Assembly (NCBI GenBank): GCA_037954235.1
Contig: JBBMOA010000018.1
Location: 10,678,001-10,742,000, forward strand
Length of the DNA: 64,000 bases
Origin: Aulostomus chinensis
Lineage: Eukaryota; Chordata; Actinopteri; Syngnathiformes; Aulostomidae
Reading direction: 5' to 3'
The notes below the pieces were generated by a model, which worked only from the letters and a program-made list of their open reading frames with translations, did no database searches and was not told the DNA's origin. Made by a program: the position numbers and the translations under genes. Positions 10,801-20,800 of this stretch are shown here, piece after piece; position 1 is the first letter of the stretch, and each line of letters begins with the position of its first letter.

Positions 10801-10885
10801 CACTTCAGGCCGTGTCCCCTCTGACGTGGCGGGCTCAGACACGGCCTCCAACAGCGACGGGCCTGACGATTGTTCACTGCCCTGA
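4767..10885 (+). CDS. tfap4: Transcription factor AP-4 (complete gene, 7 coding exons)
   Basis: The coding exons are 4767-4855, 7971-8136, 8218-8316, 8414-8584, 8678-8827, 10420-10587 and 10727-10885. They total 1002 nt, or 333 aa (human is 338). TFAP4 is a homodimeric nuclear bHLH-leucine zipper factor that binds CAGCTG E-boxes and controls proliferation genes. The product starts MEYFMVPAQKVPPLQHF, as in other vertebrates. The basic region is residues 42-60 (NSNERRRMQSIN core), helix 2 is about 81-98, and the first zipper has L99, L106 and L113. A second zipper has L151, L158, L172 and L179. PKRRR at 125-129 is a likely nuclear signal. The start is fixed by the conserved N-terminus. The acidic C-terminal tail is shorter than in mammals. 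All introns are GT-AG. Confidence 0.97.
5133..5138. promoter_or_regulatory. tfap4: CACGTG E-box in tfap4 intron 1
   Basis: It lies within the 10-bp palindrome ACCACGTGGT, 277 bp after exon 1. Human TFAP4 is known as a MYC target acting through CACGTG boxes in its first intron. A shared role here is an inference. Confidence 0.5.
5875..5890 (-). promoter_or_regulatory. ZNF143/Staf-type (SBS) motif
   Basis: On the minus strand this reads GGACTACATTTCCCAG. It fits the ACTACAnTTCCCAG form of the vertebrate ZNF143 binding site at every fixed position. It lies in a CpG-containing part of tfap4 intron 1. Such sites usually mark promoters or loop anchors. Whether a transcript starts here is unknown. 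Confidence 0.55.
7971..8136 (+). CDS. tfap4: tfap4 coding exon 2 (basic region, helix 1)
   Basis: Encodes residues 30-85. It contains PLTPETARDQERRIRRE, the DNA-contacting NSNERRRMQSINAGF and the loop IPHSDGEKLSK. Acceptor is catag, donor AAG|gtgggt. Confidence 0.97.
8218..8316 (+). CDS. tfap4: tfap4 coding exon 3 (helix 2, first zipper)
   Basis: Exactly 33 codons (86-118): AAILQQTAEYIFTLEQEK followed by the leucine heptads L99, L106 and L113. Acceptor gacag, donor CAA|gtaaaa. Confidence 0.97.
8414..8584 (+). CDS. tfap4: tfap4 coding exon 4 (linker, second zipper)
   Basis: 57 codons (119-175). Contains SPKRRRAEEKDEGIGSPD and the coiled coil LRREMIELRQQLEKERS. Acceptor accag, donor CAG|gtcagc. 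Confidence 0.97.
8678..8827 (+). CDS. tfap4: tfap4 coding exon 5 (Gln-rich)
   Basis: 50 codons (176-225). It begins MRSLDAQLYPEKLKAIAQQV, which is conserved, and then becomes glutamine-rich and differs from mammals. Acceptor gttag, donor CAG|gttggg. Confidence 0.95.
8828..10419 (+). other. tfap4: tfap4 intron 5
   Basis: Contains a (GT)n run at 10302-10326 close to the acceptor. No other gene, RNA or element was recognised. Parts near 9040-9130 have ordinary base mixture and could be conserved non-coding DNA, but nothing in the sequence proves it. Confidence 0.8.
10302..10326. repeat. (GT)n microsatellite
   Basis: About 12 GT units in tfap4 intron 5, roughly 95 bp before exon 6. Confidence 0.93.
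10420..10587 (+). CDS. tfap4: tfap4 coding exon 6 (Pro-rich)
   Basis: 56 codons (226-281). The proline- and histidine-rich part includes PTHHATVIVPAP, then the conserved VVTMGPASVINTVSTSRQNL. Acceptor accag, donor CAA|gtaaga. Confidence 0.96.
10702..10724 (+). repeat. tfap4: (CT)n tract forming the polypyrimidine tract of tfap4 exon 7
   Basis: About eleven CT units run straight into the TAG acceptor at 10724-10726, so a microsatellite serves as the splice-site pyrimidine tract. Confidence 0.9.
10727..10885 (+). CDS. tfap4: tfap4 coding exon 7 (C-terminus)
   Basis: 52 codons and a TGA (residues 282-333). AIQHIEGTQGK and EEEQRRAVIVTSGRV match the vertebrate family. The tail ends SDTASNSDGPDDCSLP, keeping the terminal LP but lacking most of the mammalian acidic Ser/Asp stretch. 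Confidence 0.95.
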   Translation, partial: AIQHIEGTQGKGCVGEEEQRRAVIVTSGRVPSDVAGSDTASNSDGPDDCSLP

Positions 10886-10929
10886 GTTCATCTCTGATGC
10901 CTCGCACGCCATTCCCTGACATGCATCCA

Positions 10930-10930
10930 A

Positions 10931-10957
<27 letters not shown>
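10930..10957. repeat. (AC)n microsatellite
   Basis: About 14 AC units, 45 bp after the tfap4 stop codon. Confidence 0.95.
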
Positions 10958-10961
<4 letters not shown>

Positions 10962-11175
10962 CAACAGCAAGCAGACCAGGGCTACGGGAGGCTCCACAGC
11001 ACTCTGGTTGGACATAAATAGGGCTGGTAGACAAACTAAAGCACTCGTGTTTTGTTTTGTTTTTGTTTGTTTTTTTAAATACACTCTCGTACATGTTGTA
11101 CCGTGATAGACAGCCCGGATAGGTTTACACTTTTCATACAAGCAGTCTCTTCTGCATCTTCCTCTGCAGCCCTCT

Positions 11176-11181
<6 letters not shown>

Positions 11182-11217
<36 letters not shown>
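11182..11217. repeat. (AC)n microsatellite
   Basis: About 18 AC units in the putative tfap4 3' UTR. Confidence 0.95.
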
Positions 11218-11224
<7 letters not shown>

Positions 11225-11344
11225 TTTGTTTTTAAACTGTAGAAAGGTTATTAGAGGAACTATTTCACTGACTGATCTATAAATGCTGTCATACTGGATA
11301 CTATACATTCAAATGTCTGCGTAACAACTATAATCCACTGTTTT

Positions 11345-11402
11345 TTTTGGGGGGGGGGGGGGCTTTTCTCACTTTATTCGGGACCCCCCCCCCCCCCCAA
11401 AA
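11345..11402 (+). other. Long G/C homopolymer hairpin
   Basis: Fourteen G at 11349-11362 are followed by a 21-nt spacer and fifteen C at 11384-11398. The T run before the G tract pairs with AAAA after the C tract. This gives a stem of about 18 bp in DNA or, if transcribed, in the tfap4 3' UTR. Confidence 0.8.
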
Positions 11403-12003
11403 GCCACATGATCTGCAAACAGGAGACAAAGTTAATGAACTTCGTCATCATCACCCACGCTTTCTCTCTCTTTTTTCCCCCCACCCTCCTCCTCCCAACC
11501 CATCTGAGCTGTATGGAGAGACACTGTGAGCTTAGCAAGACCGTCTCCACCTTTTAGTTTTGTTTTTTTAAAGGCTTCTAAAGGATATAATGTTGTTTTA
11601 CTCTCGTGAAGTCGACTTTTGTTTTCATGTTTCTCTTAAGGCTCCCTCAGCCAGCGATTTTAAGTGATTGTACCAGAGGGGTTAAAAAACAAAAAGCACC
11701 ATAGGAAATCTGTTTTTCATGGAGAGCGTGCACTTACTGGTTCAAGATTCTTTTTTTGTTGTTGTTTGTTTGTTGCTTTTTTTTTCCTTTTTTCTTTTTT
11801 TGTTTACTGGGCTGGGTTCCCAGTAAAAACCAACATATGTATTTGGCTTTTCTTTGTTTTGTTTTTTTACTCATGGCCTGACAAAAAGGAAAAAAAAAAT
11901 AGTGCTTTGACATTCCTTGACGCCCCTCTTAATTCAAAAGCTTCTTCAATAAGCTAACGTGTGGGCACCAGTGAGTGACATCCACTGGTGTGTGTTTGTG
12001 AGC

Positions 12004-12009
<6 letters not shown>

Positions 12010-12050
<41 letters not shown>

Positions 12051-12061
12051 TGTGTGTGTGT
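12010..12061. repeat. (GT)n microsatellite
   Basis: About 26 units with a short GCGC interruption near the end. Confidence 0.95.
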
Positions 12062-13279
12062 CCCTCGCAGAATTTTAGAATCAGAGGTGCACCAGACTCT
12101 GGCAGTCTACAACGAGCACCACTGTTGCCTTGAAATGAAGGCACGTTATGACTGACATACAATCACTTGCTGGCTCAATCCTGAGGAGCTGCTTCTGTCG
12201 AGCCCTGAGAGTTTCTCGTCCACGTGTCCGACCAGAGCAAAATGAGGAAGATGCCCAATGAAATTGAATGTGCCACGGAGGAGAGCGGGTCGACCGCGCG
12301 CCCTGTGCTTTTCCTCACACACATCTTTCTTTTTGTGTAACGTTAGTTAACGTTTTCCTACATACATTTACATGTTGTTGTGTTGTTGTTTTTTTCCCCC
12401 CGTAGAAATGACGGGATACGTGTAGCGGACGGAGGCAGCCTTACTGAAGCCAGCCTTAGGGAGTCGTACCTGAACACTTGATCAAGGTCTTTAGAAGCGC
12501 CTGTAAACACTTGAGTGTGTTTGACAATACGTTCGCTCATATTTTGTCTTTTTTGGCTCAAAAATGAACAAGTTGCTGGTATGCTGAATACATTTAAGCG
12601 CTCCTTTTTGTTTTGTTTTTTTCCCCCCTCCTCGTAATACGTATTCAAAATGTATCTGAATACTGGTTTGCATTTACATGTAGAAAACCTTTCTTTTCCC
12701 CACCCTCATCGCATGCACTATTGTTATCAGATATGTGGGATATTCCACAATCAAATTTGAACATTCCAGTACTTTTTTTAAAAATAGCTCTCACCAGGTT
12801 CAGTTAAATCTGGTGTTTTTTTTAGTTATGTTTCGGCGTCCCGTGTATTTTGAAATCCCATCCAGTCGCTAGCGTGTTACCACAAACACGGATGGAGCTC
12901 TGAACTGCTGGACAGACGGTGTGTTCAGCTTCCACACAAACCCTTTCACTATTTATATTATAGCCCTTTAAAAATATTGACGTCAGCCAAATAACTGAGA
13001 ATTAAATGGTGGGATGTCACCCCCCCCCCCCCCTCGTGCCTATCAGTATACGAGGGGGGTCAGGCTGGTGGGGTGTGATTCAAAACATGTTTACGTTGCT
13101 CTGTTCCCAGCTTGTGTCCTTTGCTGCGTGTCACGTGGACATATCAGATTGTCAGATTAGCAGGAATGATTAAATGGGGTCAAGATTACAAAGCACTTAC
13201 TGTACTATACAGGAGTCGGCCTCTTTCTTTTTTGTAAAAAGGGGCACCTCCTCAGTTGAAGCTCTTGAGGTTATGAGTA

Positions 13280-13285
13280 AATAAA
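13280..13285 (+). terminator. tfap4: Possible upstream poly(A) signal of tfap4
   Basis: AATAAA in the putative 3' UTR, without an obvious GT-rich element right after it. Weaker than the signal at 13580. Confidence 0.3.
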
Positions 13286-13579
13286 AATTAAATGCACAGC
13301 TGTGTATCCCTGTCTCGCTCCATGTCCAGGCCTTCTAAATCATTTCCTGTTAAACCCCCCCTCCCCAATGCAAAACCTTTCTCTGTCCATCTCTTGTCTC
13401 CCTTCGCATTTTGCTTCACTTTTTTTTGTCTGTCCTGTCATTTATACCTTCTTTTTTTTCTTTTGTTCGACCTGTCAGTGCATACGGACATCAAGAAGCT
13501 GTTTTTGTTTTTTTTTTGGTTATTTTTAAAGAGAAATGTTTTGGGGATAAAGAGGCTTGTGCCTTTGTAAAGACAGAAT

Positions 13580-13585
13580 AATAAA
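13580..13585 (+). terminator. tfap4: Likely poly(A) signal of tfap4
   Basis: AATAAA is followed about 35 nt later by a GT/T-rich stretch (CTGTGTGTGTATTTTTC), the usual downstream element. It is the best signal before the SINE-bearing spacer. Confidence 0.55.
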
Positions 13586-14400
13586 GTTTGTACTTTGTTT
13601 TTTACACATCGGGCTTTCTGTGTGTGTATTTTTCTTACTACAGTGGTGACGACATAATAAGCGTTAACGAAACGGTCTGCGCTTAAGGTCATTGATGCAT
13701 GAGTGTTGATTCCTGACTGGTGGATGAGAGGCCTGTGCCCCCCACCGCGCAGCTCATTGCTAAATTAAGACAGTCCACTTTCTTTCCCTGAAAGTGAGCA
13801 CCAGGGACAGGAGCTCCCATCCTGCCTTCGTCCGCGGGTACACATTCATTCAAGTTTGGGTTCACACACTCATTCACAGCTTTCTTATTTAGTTGTCACA
13901 TTTATGAACAAAGCTCAGAATATCTGCTGTCACAGCAGTTGATTAACTATATTGCTTAGATTCATGCGTATAAAAATTTGAAGGATTTCTAACATGGAGA
14001 CAAACCTCATCATTAAAATTTGCTCAGGAGAGCTTAAGATTGAGAGGTCGAAGAGGAAACTTTTTCTGACGAGAACATTTAAAACAACAAACCATTAGAC
14101 AACCTTTGTTAAATACAATATGATGCAATGATGACAACAGTATAGTACTAGAAAACTTTATGGAATGACTACAATGCCAATTGGAATGCTGAAATGTCCT
14201 GTGGTTACACCTGCAGAGATTCTTCATTTGTCGCACCAAATCTTTGCTCTGTGTCCTCAATGATCTCATTAATGTTCAGTTTTGCAGATATTTATATTGT
14301 TGTTGGGTAAATGTCATCCTTGCCACAGTAATTCATCTCTTCACAGGTGTGGAATAACAAGATGCTAATCCAAGTCATGATCGCTGCACCTTGGGTCAAT

Positions 14401-14402
<2 letters not shown>

Positions 14403-14452
<50 letters not shown>
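14403..14452. repeat. (AC)25 microsatellite
   Basis: Perfect AC array of 50 bp. Confidence 0.98.
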
Positions 14453-14455
<3 letters not shown>

Positions 14456-14614
14456 CAGGTACATCAGCAAGGAAAAGGGCATGAGCCACAATGATTAATC
14501 TGTCATTGTATTTGAAGGAGATGCACTGCTTTAATGTAAATGATGCTTCCACACACTAAAGGTTTCCAGAAAATCTTTCAATCATTTCATTTAAAAAAAA
14601 ATTATTTAAAAAAA

Positions 14615-14983
14615 GGTGGCACGGTGGTGCAGTGGTAAACACTGTCACCTCACAGCCGAGTCCTGGCTCCATCACAAGATCTTTCTGTGTGAGTCTCCAT
14701 GTTCTCCCTGTTCCTGTGTGGGTTCTCTCTGGTACTCCAGCTTCCTCCCACAGTCCAAAGACATCAAGAGGGGACGAGGCTGATTGATACTCTAAATTGA
14801 CCGTGGGTGTGACTGTGAGTGTGAATGGTTGTCTGTCTCTATGTGTTGGTGCTGTGATGGACTGGTGACCTGTCTAGGGTGAACCCCACCTCTCGCCCGA
14901 AAGCTGCTGGGATCGGCTCCAGCCCCCCCCCCCCCCAACCCTTAACAGGATAAGCAGAAGAAAATGGATGAATGGATGGATGG
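14615..14983 (+). mobile_element. SINE copy 2, with damaged B box
   Basis: Same family as 2110. About 20 bp of the head are deleted, which leaves CCGAGTCC where the B box should be. The tail is GGAT repeats. The AT-rich flanks AAAATTATTTAAAAAAA (about 14598-14614) and AAAATTAATAAAAAAAA (14984-15000) look like an eroded target duplication. A 12-base C run interrupts the 3' part. Confidence 0.9.
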
Positions 14984-15470
14984 AAAATTAATAAAAAAAA
15001 TTGCTTACCATGTCCAGAAAAAACAAAAATCACTTAATAGTTACTGTATATCCTGGTTTAGAACAGTCTTCGGGGTCCGGATTGCCACCAAACCTTAACC
15101 GCTGGTCTGGGCTGTGGAGGCTATTAGGGGGTATGTGGACACATTTCTAAATCCCTGTCTAACAACACTATGAATTATATGCAAAAGCTGAAAATGACAG
15201 CTTTAGCAGCCAACATATGAACTACAATGTCTGAATCAACCAGTTCAAGGTTTTACAAATAATCCCTCTGTATACATTACGGATCAATTATACAGTGCCA
15301 CTTAGAGCAGCCAGCATTTTAGAAAAGTCACCGCCGGTGCCAGCGTTTTTCTGTAACATGCAAAGAATTTAGCTTCACCAGAATTCCCCCATAATCAAAC
15401 CATCAACCACTAACCTCCACCAGAGCAGCGCCACAGGATTAAAGCCCTTTTATTCATCCTGTATTGTCTG

Positions 15471-15473
<3 letters not shown>

Positions 15474-15546
<73 letters not shown>
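15474..15546. repeat. (AC)n microsatellite, about 36 units
   Basis: Perfect AC array, one of the longest in the window. Confidence 0.98.
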
Positions 15547-15550
<4 letters not shown>

Positions 15551-15790
15551 TCCCAAGTCATTTGGGATGGACATGCTCAAGTAAGTAACTCCTGCCATAT
15601 TTTGGGGATTAATTTACATTGGAGATGTTGATTCCCTGAGGAATTGTGAGATTATGTTCAGCAGAGTGTGTCTGCTTGAGTGTGATAAAGCCGTAATCCG
15701 CCTAACATTTAGCTGTGTTAGGGATTTTAGGGTGACTCAGGGGTCTTTACGTTCCAGGCATACCCTTTGCCTCATCTCCTTTCCTTCTTC

Positions 15791-15809
15791 ACGCACGCAC
15801 GCGCGCGCG

Positions 15810-15874
<65 letters not shown>
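15791..15874. repeat. (ACGC)n-(GC)n-(AC)n compound microsatellite
   Basis: ACGC units, then GC alternation, then about 30 AC units. The whole 84-bp run is alternating purine-pyrimidine, so it is a candidate for Z-DNA. Confidence 0.96.
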
Positions 15875-15876
<2 letters not shown>

Positions 15877-16585
15877 ACAAGCCAAGGGAGCATTCCTTAC
15901 TAGAATGAAAAAATGCAGTCAGCTCCCTCTGATGCCAACCCCTCATTTACTACATACACCCTAAAGCTGTTATAGTCCCTTGATAATTATTGTATGTCAG
16001 GCAAAGAAACATGTCACTCATTATGATTCTCTTCCTGGTAATACATCAATCACTCAAGAGTCTTTCACCTTTAATTTAGAGGCAGGCAATATTCCTTTTG
16101 TTCCCACGTCACTCAAATTCTCGCCTCTCTTCCCTGGCTCATATAGAATATGGTCCTAATCACATGCAAACCCTTGCGTGGCGTAGCCCACACTCTTACA
16201 CTGAGCTCATATTCTAGCTGTCTGTGAGAATCTGATCTGGGTTTTAAAGCTTATCTCAGGTCCTGTTTTAAAACCACAGGTATTTTTTGTCAGTCCTAAA
16301 CTTTGGAGCAGCCTCCAGTAGTCCATCAGATTACATGATCGCCTCAGTCATTTTTTGACAGTTTTTTTGTTTGCCACAAACAATTTCTTATGATATTTTG
16401 CCTCCAGTTTTTTGTATTTTCTGAAAAAATTGAAAAAATGACTTGAGTGAAGAAGGCGACCATATGAATTATAAACATTGTTGATATTTCCTGACCTTGC
16501 AGAAATATAAAAGTGGAAAGCGATCATTATGCTGGCATTGCATTTTTTTATCCCACCAGCTGCCTGATCAGTCTCAAGGAAAAGA

Positions 16586-16586
<1 letters not shown>

Positions 16587-16636
<50 letters not shown>
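16587..16636. repeat. (CA)25 microsatellite
   Basis: Perfect array of about 50 bp, lying 43 bp upstream of SINE copy 3. Confidence 0.98.
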
Positions 16637-16637
<1 letters not shown>

Positions 16638-16678
16638 CATGTGACAGTGGTCTTTTCAGTTCATGAAACATTAAAGTG

Positions 16679-17022
16679 GGAGGCACGGTGGTGCAGTGGT
16701 CAGCACTGTGGCCTCACAGCTAGAAGGTTCTTGGTTCGAGCCCCGGCTCCAGCACGGGATCTTTCTGTTCAGTCTCTATGTTCTCCCTGTTCTTGTGTTC
16801 CAGTCCAAAGACATCAAGAGAGGACGAGGCTGATTGATACTCTAAATTGACCGTAGGTGTGACTGTGAGTGTGACTGGTTGTCTGTCTCTATGTGTTGGC
16901 CCTGTGATGGACTGGTGACCTGTCCAGGGTGAACCCCGCCTCTCGCCCGTAGCCGCTGGGATAGGCTCCAGCCCCCCGCGACCCTTAACAGGAATAAGCA
17001 GAAGAAAATGGATGGATGGATG
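16679..17022 (+). mobile_element. SINE copy 3, with internal deletion
   Basis: Same family as 2110, with intact A and B boxes (GGTTCGAGCCC). About 30 bp of the body are missing just before the conserved CAGTCCAAAGACATC. Target duplications are GAAACATTAAAGTG (16665-16678) and GAAACATTGAAGTG (17023-17036), with one mismatch. Confidence 0.93.
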
Positions 17023-17548
17023 GAAACATTGAAGTGATACTTCAAAAACTCATATGTCCTTTGTTAATGAAGTACTCGCCATTGGATCATTTTAATTCAT
17101 GAGAAAATGTATTTCCCTATCAATAACTTCTTCTTCAATAACTTCCAGATTTCAGAAAACACAAACCTTGTATTTGTTGCTAAGCTAATGAAGAGAGAAA
17201 ACACAAATAATTTGTTTTGAGTGAAAAAAATGATCTAACCTCAACAGTTTCTGAAACTTGCCTCCTGGCTCATTTTTTGGCTTGGACCTGAAGTTTACAC
17301 TGCACACCATGACAACATCCTGCAGTGGAGTCTGGCCAATGAATGAGTTGGAAGGCGGGATTTCAGCTGATGCGGCAACTGGTAGGGCTAACAAATATCG
17401 AGCATCTAAGCTCATCAAAGTTCTTCTTGAAGCGCCTAGCACACGATTAGATTAAAAAAAAAGACTTGGATTTAAAGTACGACGCTTCAGAGACTTGAAT
17501 TGGAACATTTCAGTTATACAGGTCTCCTTGCACTGATGCCACGACCTC

Positions 17549-17751
17549 TCTTAAAAGGAGTCAGCTGCTCGTACACGTAGAGTCCCTGTGGCATGCTTTG
17601 ACTCCCACAACACCCCAAAAACACACACAGAGATCTTGCCCCTCTGTCAGCTGGCACTCTTTGCCCCGCCCCCTTTCTCTTCCTGCCCTTTGACCTTCCT
17701 GCCTTGGTATATATAGTCTGTGTGACTATCAGAGTTCTCCTGGCAGCCATC
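17549..17751 (+). promoter_or_regulatory. srl: srl promoter
   Basis: In order: a CArG-like box TCTTAAAAGG (17549, one mismatch), CAGCTG (17562), a second CAGCTG (17648), a GC box GCCCCGCCCCC (about 17663), TGCCCTTTGACCT (17684-17696, an inverted DR1 nuclear-receptor site) and a TATA box TATATATAG (17708). A TATA-directed start near 17738 would leave a 5' UTR of only about 15 nt. The set fits a muscle gene. Binding by any factor is inferred. Confidence 0.65.
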
Positions 17752-17812
17752 ATGAAGGGTACAATCTCGGTCTGCTGTTTCGTCTCCCTGCTGCTTTTGC
17801 AGGCTACAGCAG
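17752..17812 (+). CDS. srl: srl coding exon 1 (signal peptide)
   Basis: Twenty codons of a classic signal peptide plus the first base of Glu21. Donor is CAG|gtaaga, a strong consensus. The exon is recognised from its position, TATA promoter and phase-1 fit to exon 2. Confidence 0.88.
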
Positions 17813-20800
17813 GTAAGACTCTAAAGCACTTTTGACCAAATACGTTGCATCTCCTTTAACAATGGAGCTGAATGAGATCCTGGAAACCTTTGTACAGCCA
17901 GTGAATGAAATCATGACGGACAGGTTGGTTTAATGAATGAGCTTCAGTCAGGCTTCATTTCTCTAGCTTGTTCCACGACAGGATCTTTTATCACGATATT
18001 TCATTTTGCTTAAAAGTGATAGTCCAGCTAAGCTCTGGTATTTTTGGGGACAATTTAACCAGGGAGGGCCCCTTTCATTATGAGACAGTCATGTAGACAC
18101 CAGTCGAGGATCGACGGTGACAGTGACAGAAACGTTACCCCGGTCTTTCTTTGCCGCCAAGTAAAACTATTTAAAATGTGTCCCAGTTTATAATTAAACT
18201 TTTGGCACCTGATGCAAAAATGGAAACACTCTCGAGTCTATGTCTGACATAGGAACAAATGTCTAATCATACATGTTGGGGAACTTCTGAAGGAGAGGAA
18301 TACTCAAACTAGCTCAGCCCCATGTGGACTGACAGTATATCAGCTGTCCAAATGCATGGCACCAGCTGATGGAAAACCAAGGAGAACGGAACAGACATGT
18401 GGGAGCTTGGGTTCTATTTTTTGGTGGGTGTTTTTTGCCTTTAACTGGTTTGATTCATGAATTTCATCTCCTGCAAGTTTAAAGAGAAATAATTGATTTT
18501 CGAGATTGTCTGGTGGCTTTTCCTGTGATGACACCATCATAAGGTTGAGGGATTATGACACTCTCACACAAATTATGTAACAACCTCAGACTTGAGTATC
18601 TTTAGCTGATCGCTCATAAGAGATCACCAAGAGAAAATGTGGACCGAATTATGGATTTGGAGAAGTTGGCGATACCCTTGTATGTCACCCTTGTCCGTCC
18701 TTGGGGTGGCGTTCGGCTCCGCAGCCCTGGGGCCAGGCTTTCATATTCCAGGCTGCTGTCAGGTGTCTAAGATTGGAAGGCCTCCTGAAATCCAACACTA
18801 TCCACTACAGTTCCTCCCTCCCTCCTGACGCCTCACCCCTCCCAACCCCCGTGCTACCCTTTAGATTCGCTGCACAGCTGCTGTCACTCTGCACTGTCAC
18901 AATCACAATTTATTCCCAGCCGTTGGCCTTATAGGGACATGCATTCTCCAGGCAGGAGGGGCTGTATTGTAGCTGCAGCTCATGCCTTCATAGACCTCTC
19001 CTCTTATCCCATACAGGTGTCTTTAAGTGGCATCTGTCTCAAAAGAGAACTGATGTGCATTAAATTGGATTTTAGCTTCAGTTATGGAGAATTATGGGAA
19101 GTAGGAACTTGTTGGCACCCATGTAATTATTTGTGTTATTGATTGGTTTGATCACCGTTAAGAACGCCATTGAAGTAGCTGACTTTGCAAGGAGAAGAAA
19201 TGGTGATCTTCCTCTAAAGGGATGTGAAATTGAATGAGTTGCCCAACTGCCTGGTGCGGTGCAGATACCCTGATCCAAAAAGTAAAGATATCAACATCAT
19301 ATTCAGAAACCAGTTGCATTCATTGTGGGTGTAATTTAAAATGTATGAAGCTGAAAGTTATTAGAGGCGGAGCAAATAAATGACGTTAACAGCATGCACT
19401 GTTCTAGCGTTGGATACTGAGGCAGTGGAAGTAGCTACAGGGTGGCTGTGGATCAGCAGAGGACAGTTACGGTCAGGGAGACACGAGCCAGTACTTGATC
19501 AACCCTCGCTAGGTCACCTGACAGAGGGTGTCTGATTGTTGAAAGACCAGTTAATCACTACTGGAGTGTCCAGATGCATCAGAAGTTGTTGTATGTTACA
19601 AAGAGAAATTCCTACATTTTAATTTACAGTGGAGGGAAGAATCTGCTTCCTGTGTTAGTGTTCATCATCTCTAAGTGTGAATGTAGACGTTGCACAGTTC
19701 CCCTGACTTAGACCAAAATGACCTGATGAATATATTTTTAGTGTCTGGTGCGATTGGGTGAACATCCTGTTGATTCTGCTCCTGCCCATGGTTTTATAAG
19801 GTTGGCATTATTGCAAGGTTGTCCAGGATTATGAATGACATTCTGTGGGTCGATTGTCTCAAGTGTTCAGAGCCAAATGTGGCATTTTAGTTTGAAATTT
19901 AATTCTGGGAACTGTTTAATTAAATGTACAAAAAATTAGAGCAAATACAATTACATATATATGATTATATATCATATCAGATATAATTACAACAACTTGC
20001 AACACTCTGGATGTTAGCAGAGAAAACATTGCAATGTGACATTTTCCTTTTGACAACTTTCTAATATATTTTATCATATTACAGCTTGGCCTTGCTTTGT
20101 TATTCACACCAGTGTGTGTGGACTGTATAGTGGTAATATAATACATCATTAAAAACAACTGTGGGCAAAGGGGAGGCATGGAAATTTAAAGGCGCTCAGC
20201 CCCCATGTGATCCCCTCTGATGGAATGGGGTATGTCTGGGACATCCCTCTGATGATAACATCAGAAGGGACACACCAGCCACACTCTCTGCACTTATTCC
20301 ACACTTCTTATCAGGCTAGCGCCAGTGTCCTATCTTGCAATACCTCTTTGTGCCACAAGAGGCGGTAGTGAGTCACTGCTGGAGCGGCTCTACGGCAAGC
20401 AAGCTCCAAATGTCTTGGCTCCTAACCTTGTCTCCAAGGCCAACAGTAGCTTGGCTTTGCATACCGGAAGAAAATCATATTAGCCGCTTGTATTCACAAT
20501 TTCAAGGATTCAAGGATTGTATATTGTTCCACTATACCTTGTATTTAGTATCCATTTATGTTTTTTTAACTACATATACAAAGATGAAAAAGAAGGCATT
20601 TCCAGTGTAAAACTTAGATGAGAGTTGATAACATATGAATGCATATTTGTTTGCAGAAGTTTTGTCACAAAGAATTTTTCTTTCTTTTGTGTATTTCCAA
20701 AGCATGTGACCATGTGTATGGAGTGTTGGAATGTAAATCAGCTGGTGAATCAAGAACTTCACCTTCTGGCTCTGCCTCCACTTACCTCAACAGACCTGTC

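Larger units (their letters stand above)
10886..13605 (+). other. tfap4: Putative tfap4 3' UTR
   Basis: No competing gene lies between the stop codon and a good poly(A) signal at 13580. The stretch is rich in T runs and simple repeats: AC at 10930-10957 and 11182-11217, GT at 12010-12061, a G14/C15 hairpin at 11345 and poly-C at 13020-13033. The 2.7-kb length is inferred. Earlier poly(A) sites are possible. Confidence 0.55.
13606..17440. other. Spacer between tfap4 and srl
   Basis: No gene was recognised. It contains two SINE copies and four long AC arrays. Remaining ORFs are short and have no family resemblance. Confidence 0.6.

Noticed and set aside
10302..10919. 205-codon ORF
   Set aside because: It reads through tfap4 exons 6 and 7 and their intron in the wrong frame.
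10800..11213. 137-codon minus-strand ORF
   Set aside because: It starts in an AC microsatellite and runs antisense over the tfap4 terminal exon.
15474..15874. CRISPR-like regular repeats
   Set aside because: The regularity is dinucleotide microsatellite, without spacers.
20250..20273. Short hairpin CCCTCTGATG-ATAA-CATCAGAAGGG
   Set aside because: The roughly 10-bp stem is within what chance gives in 64 kb and has no context to support an RNA gene.
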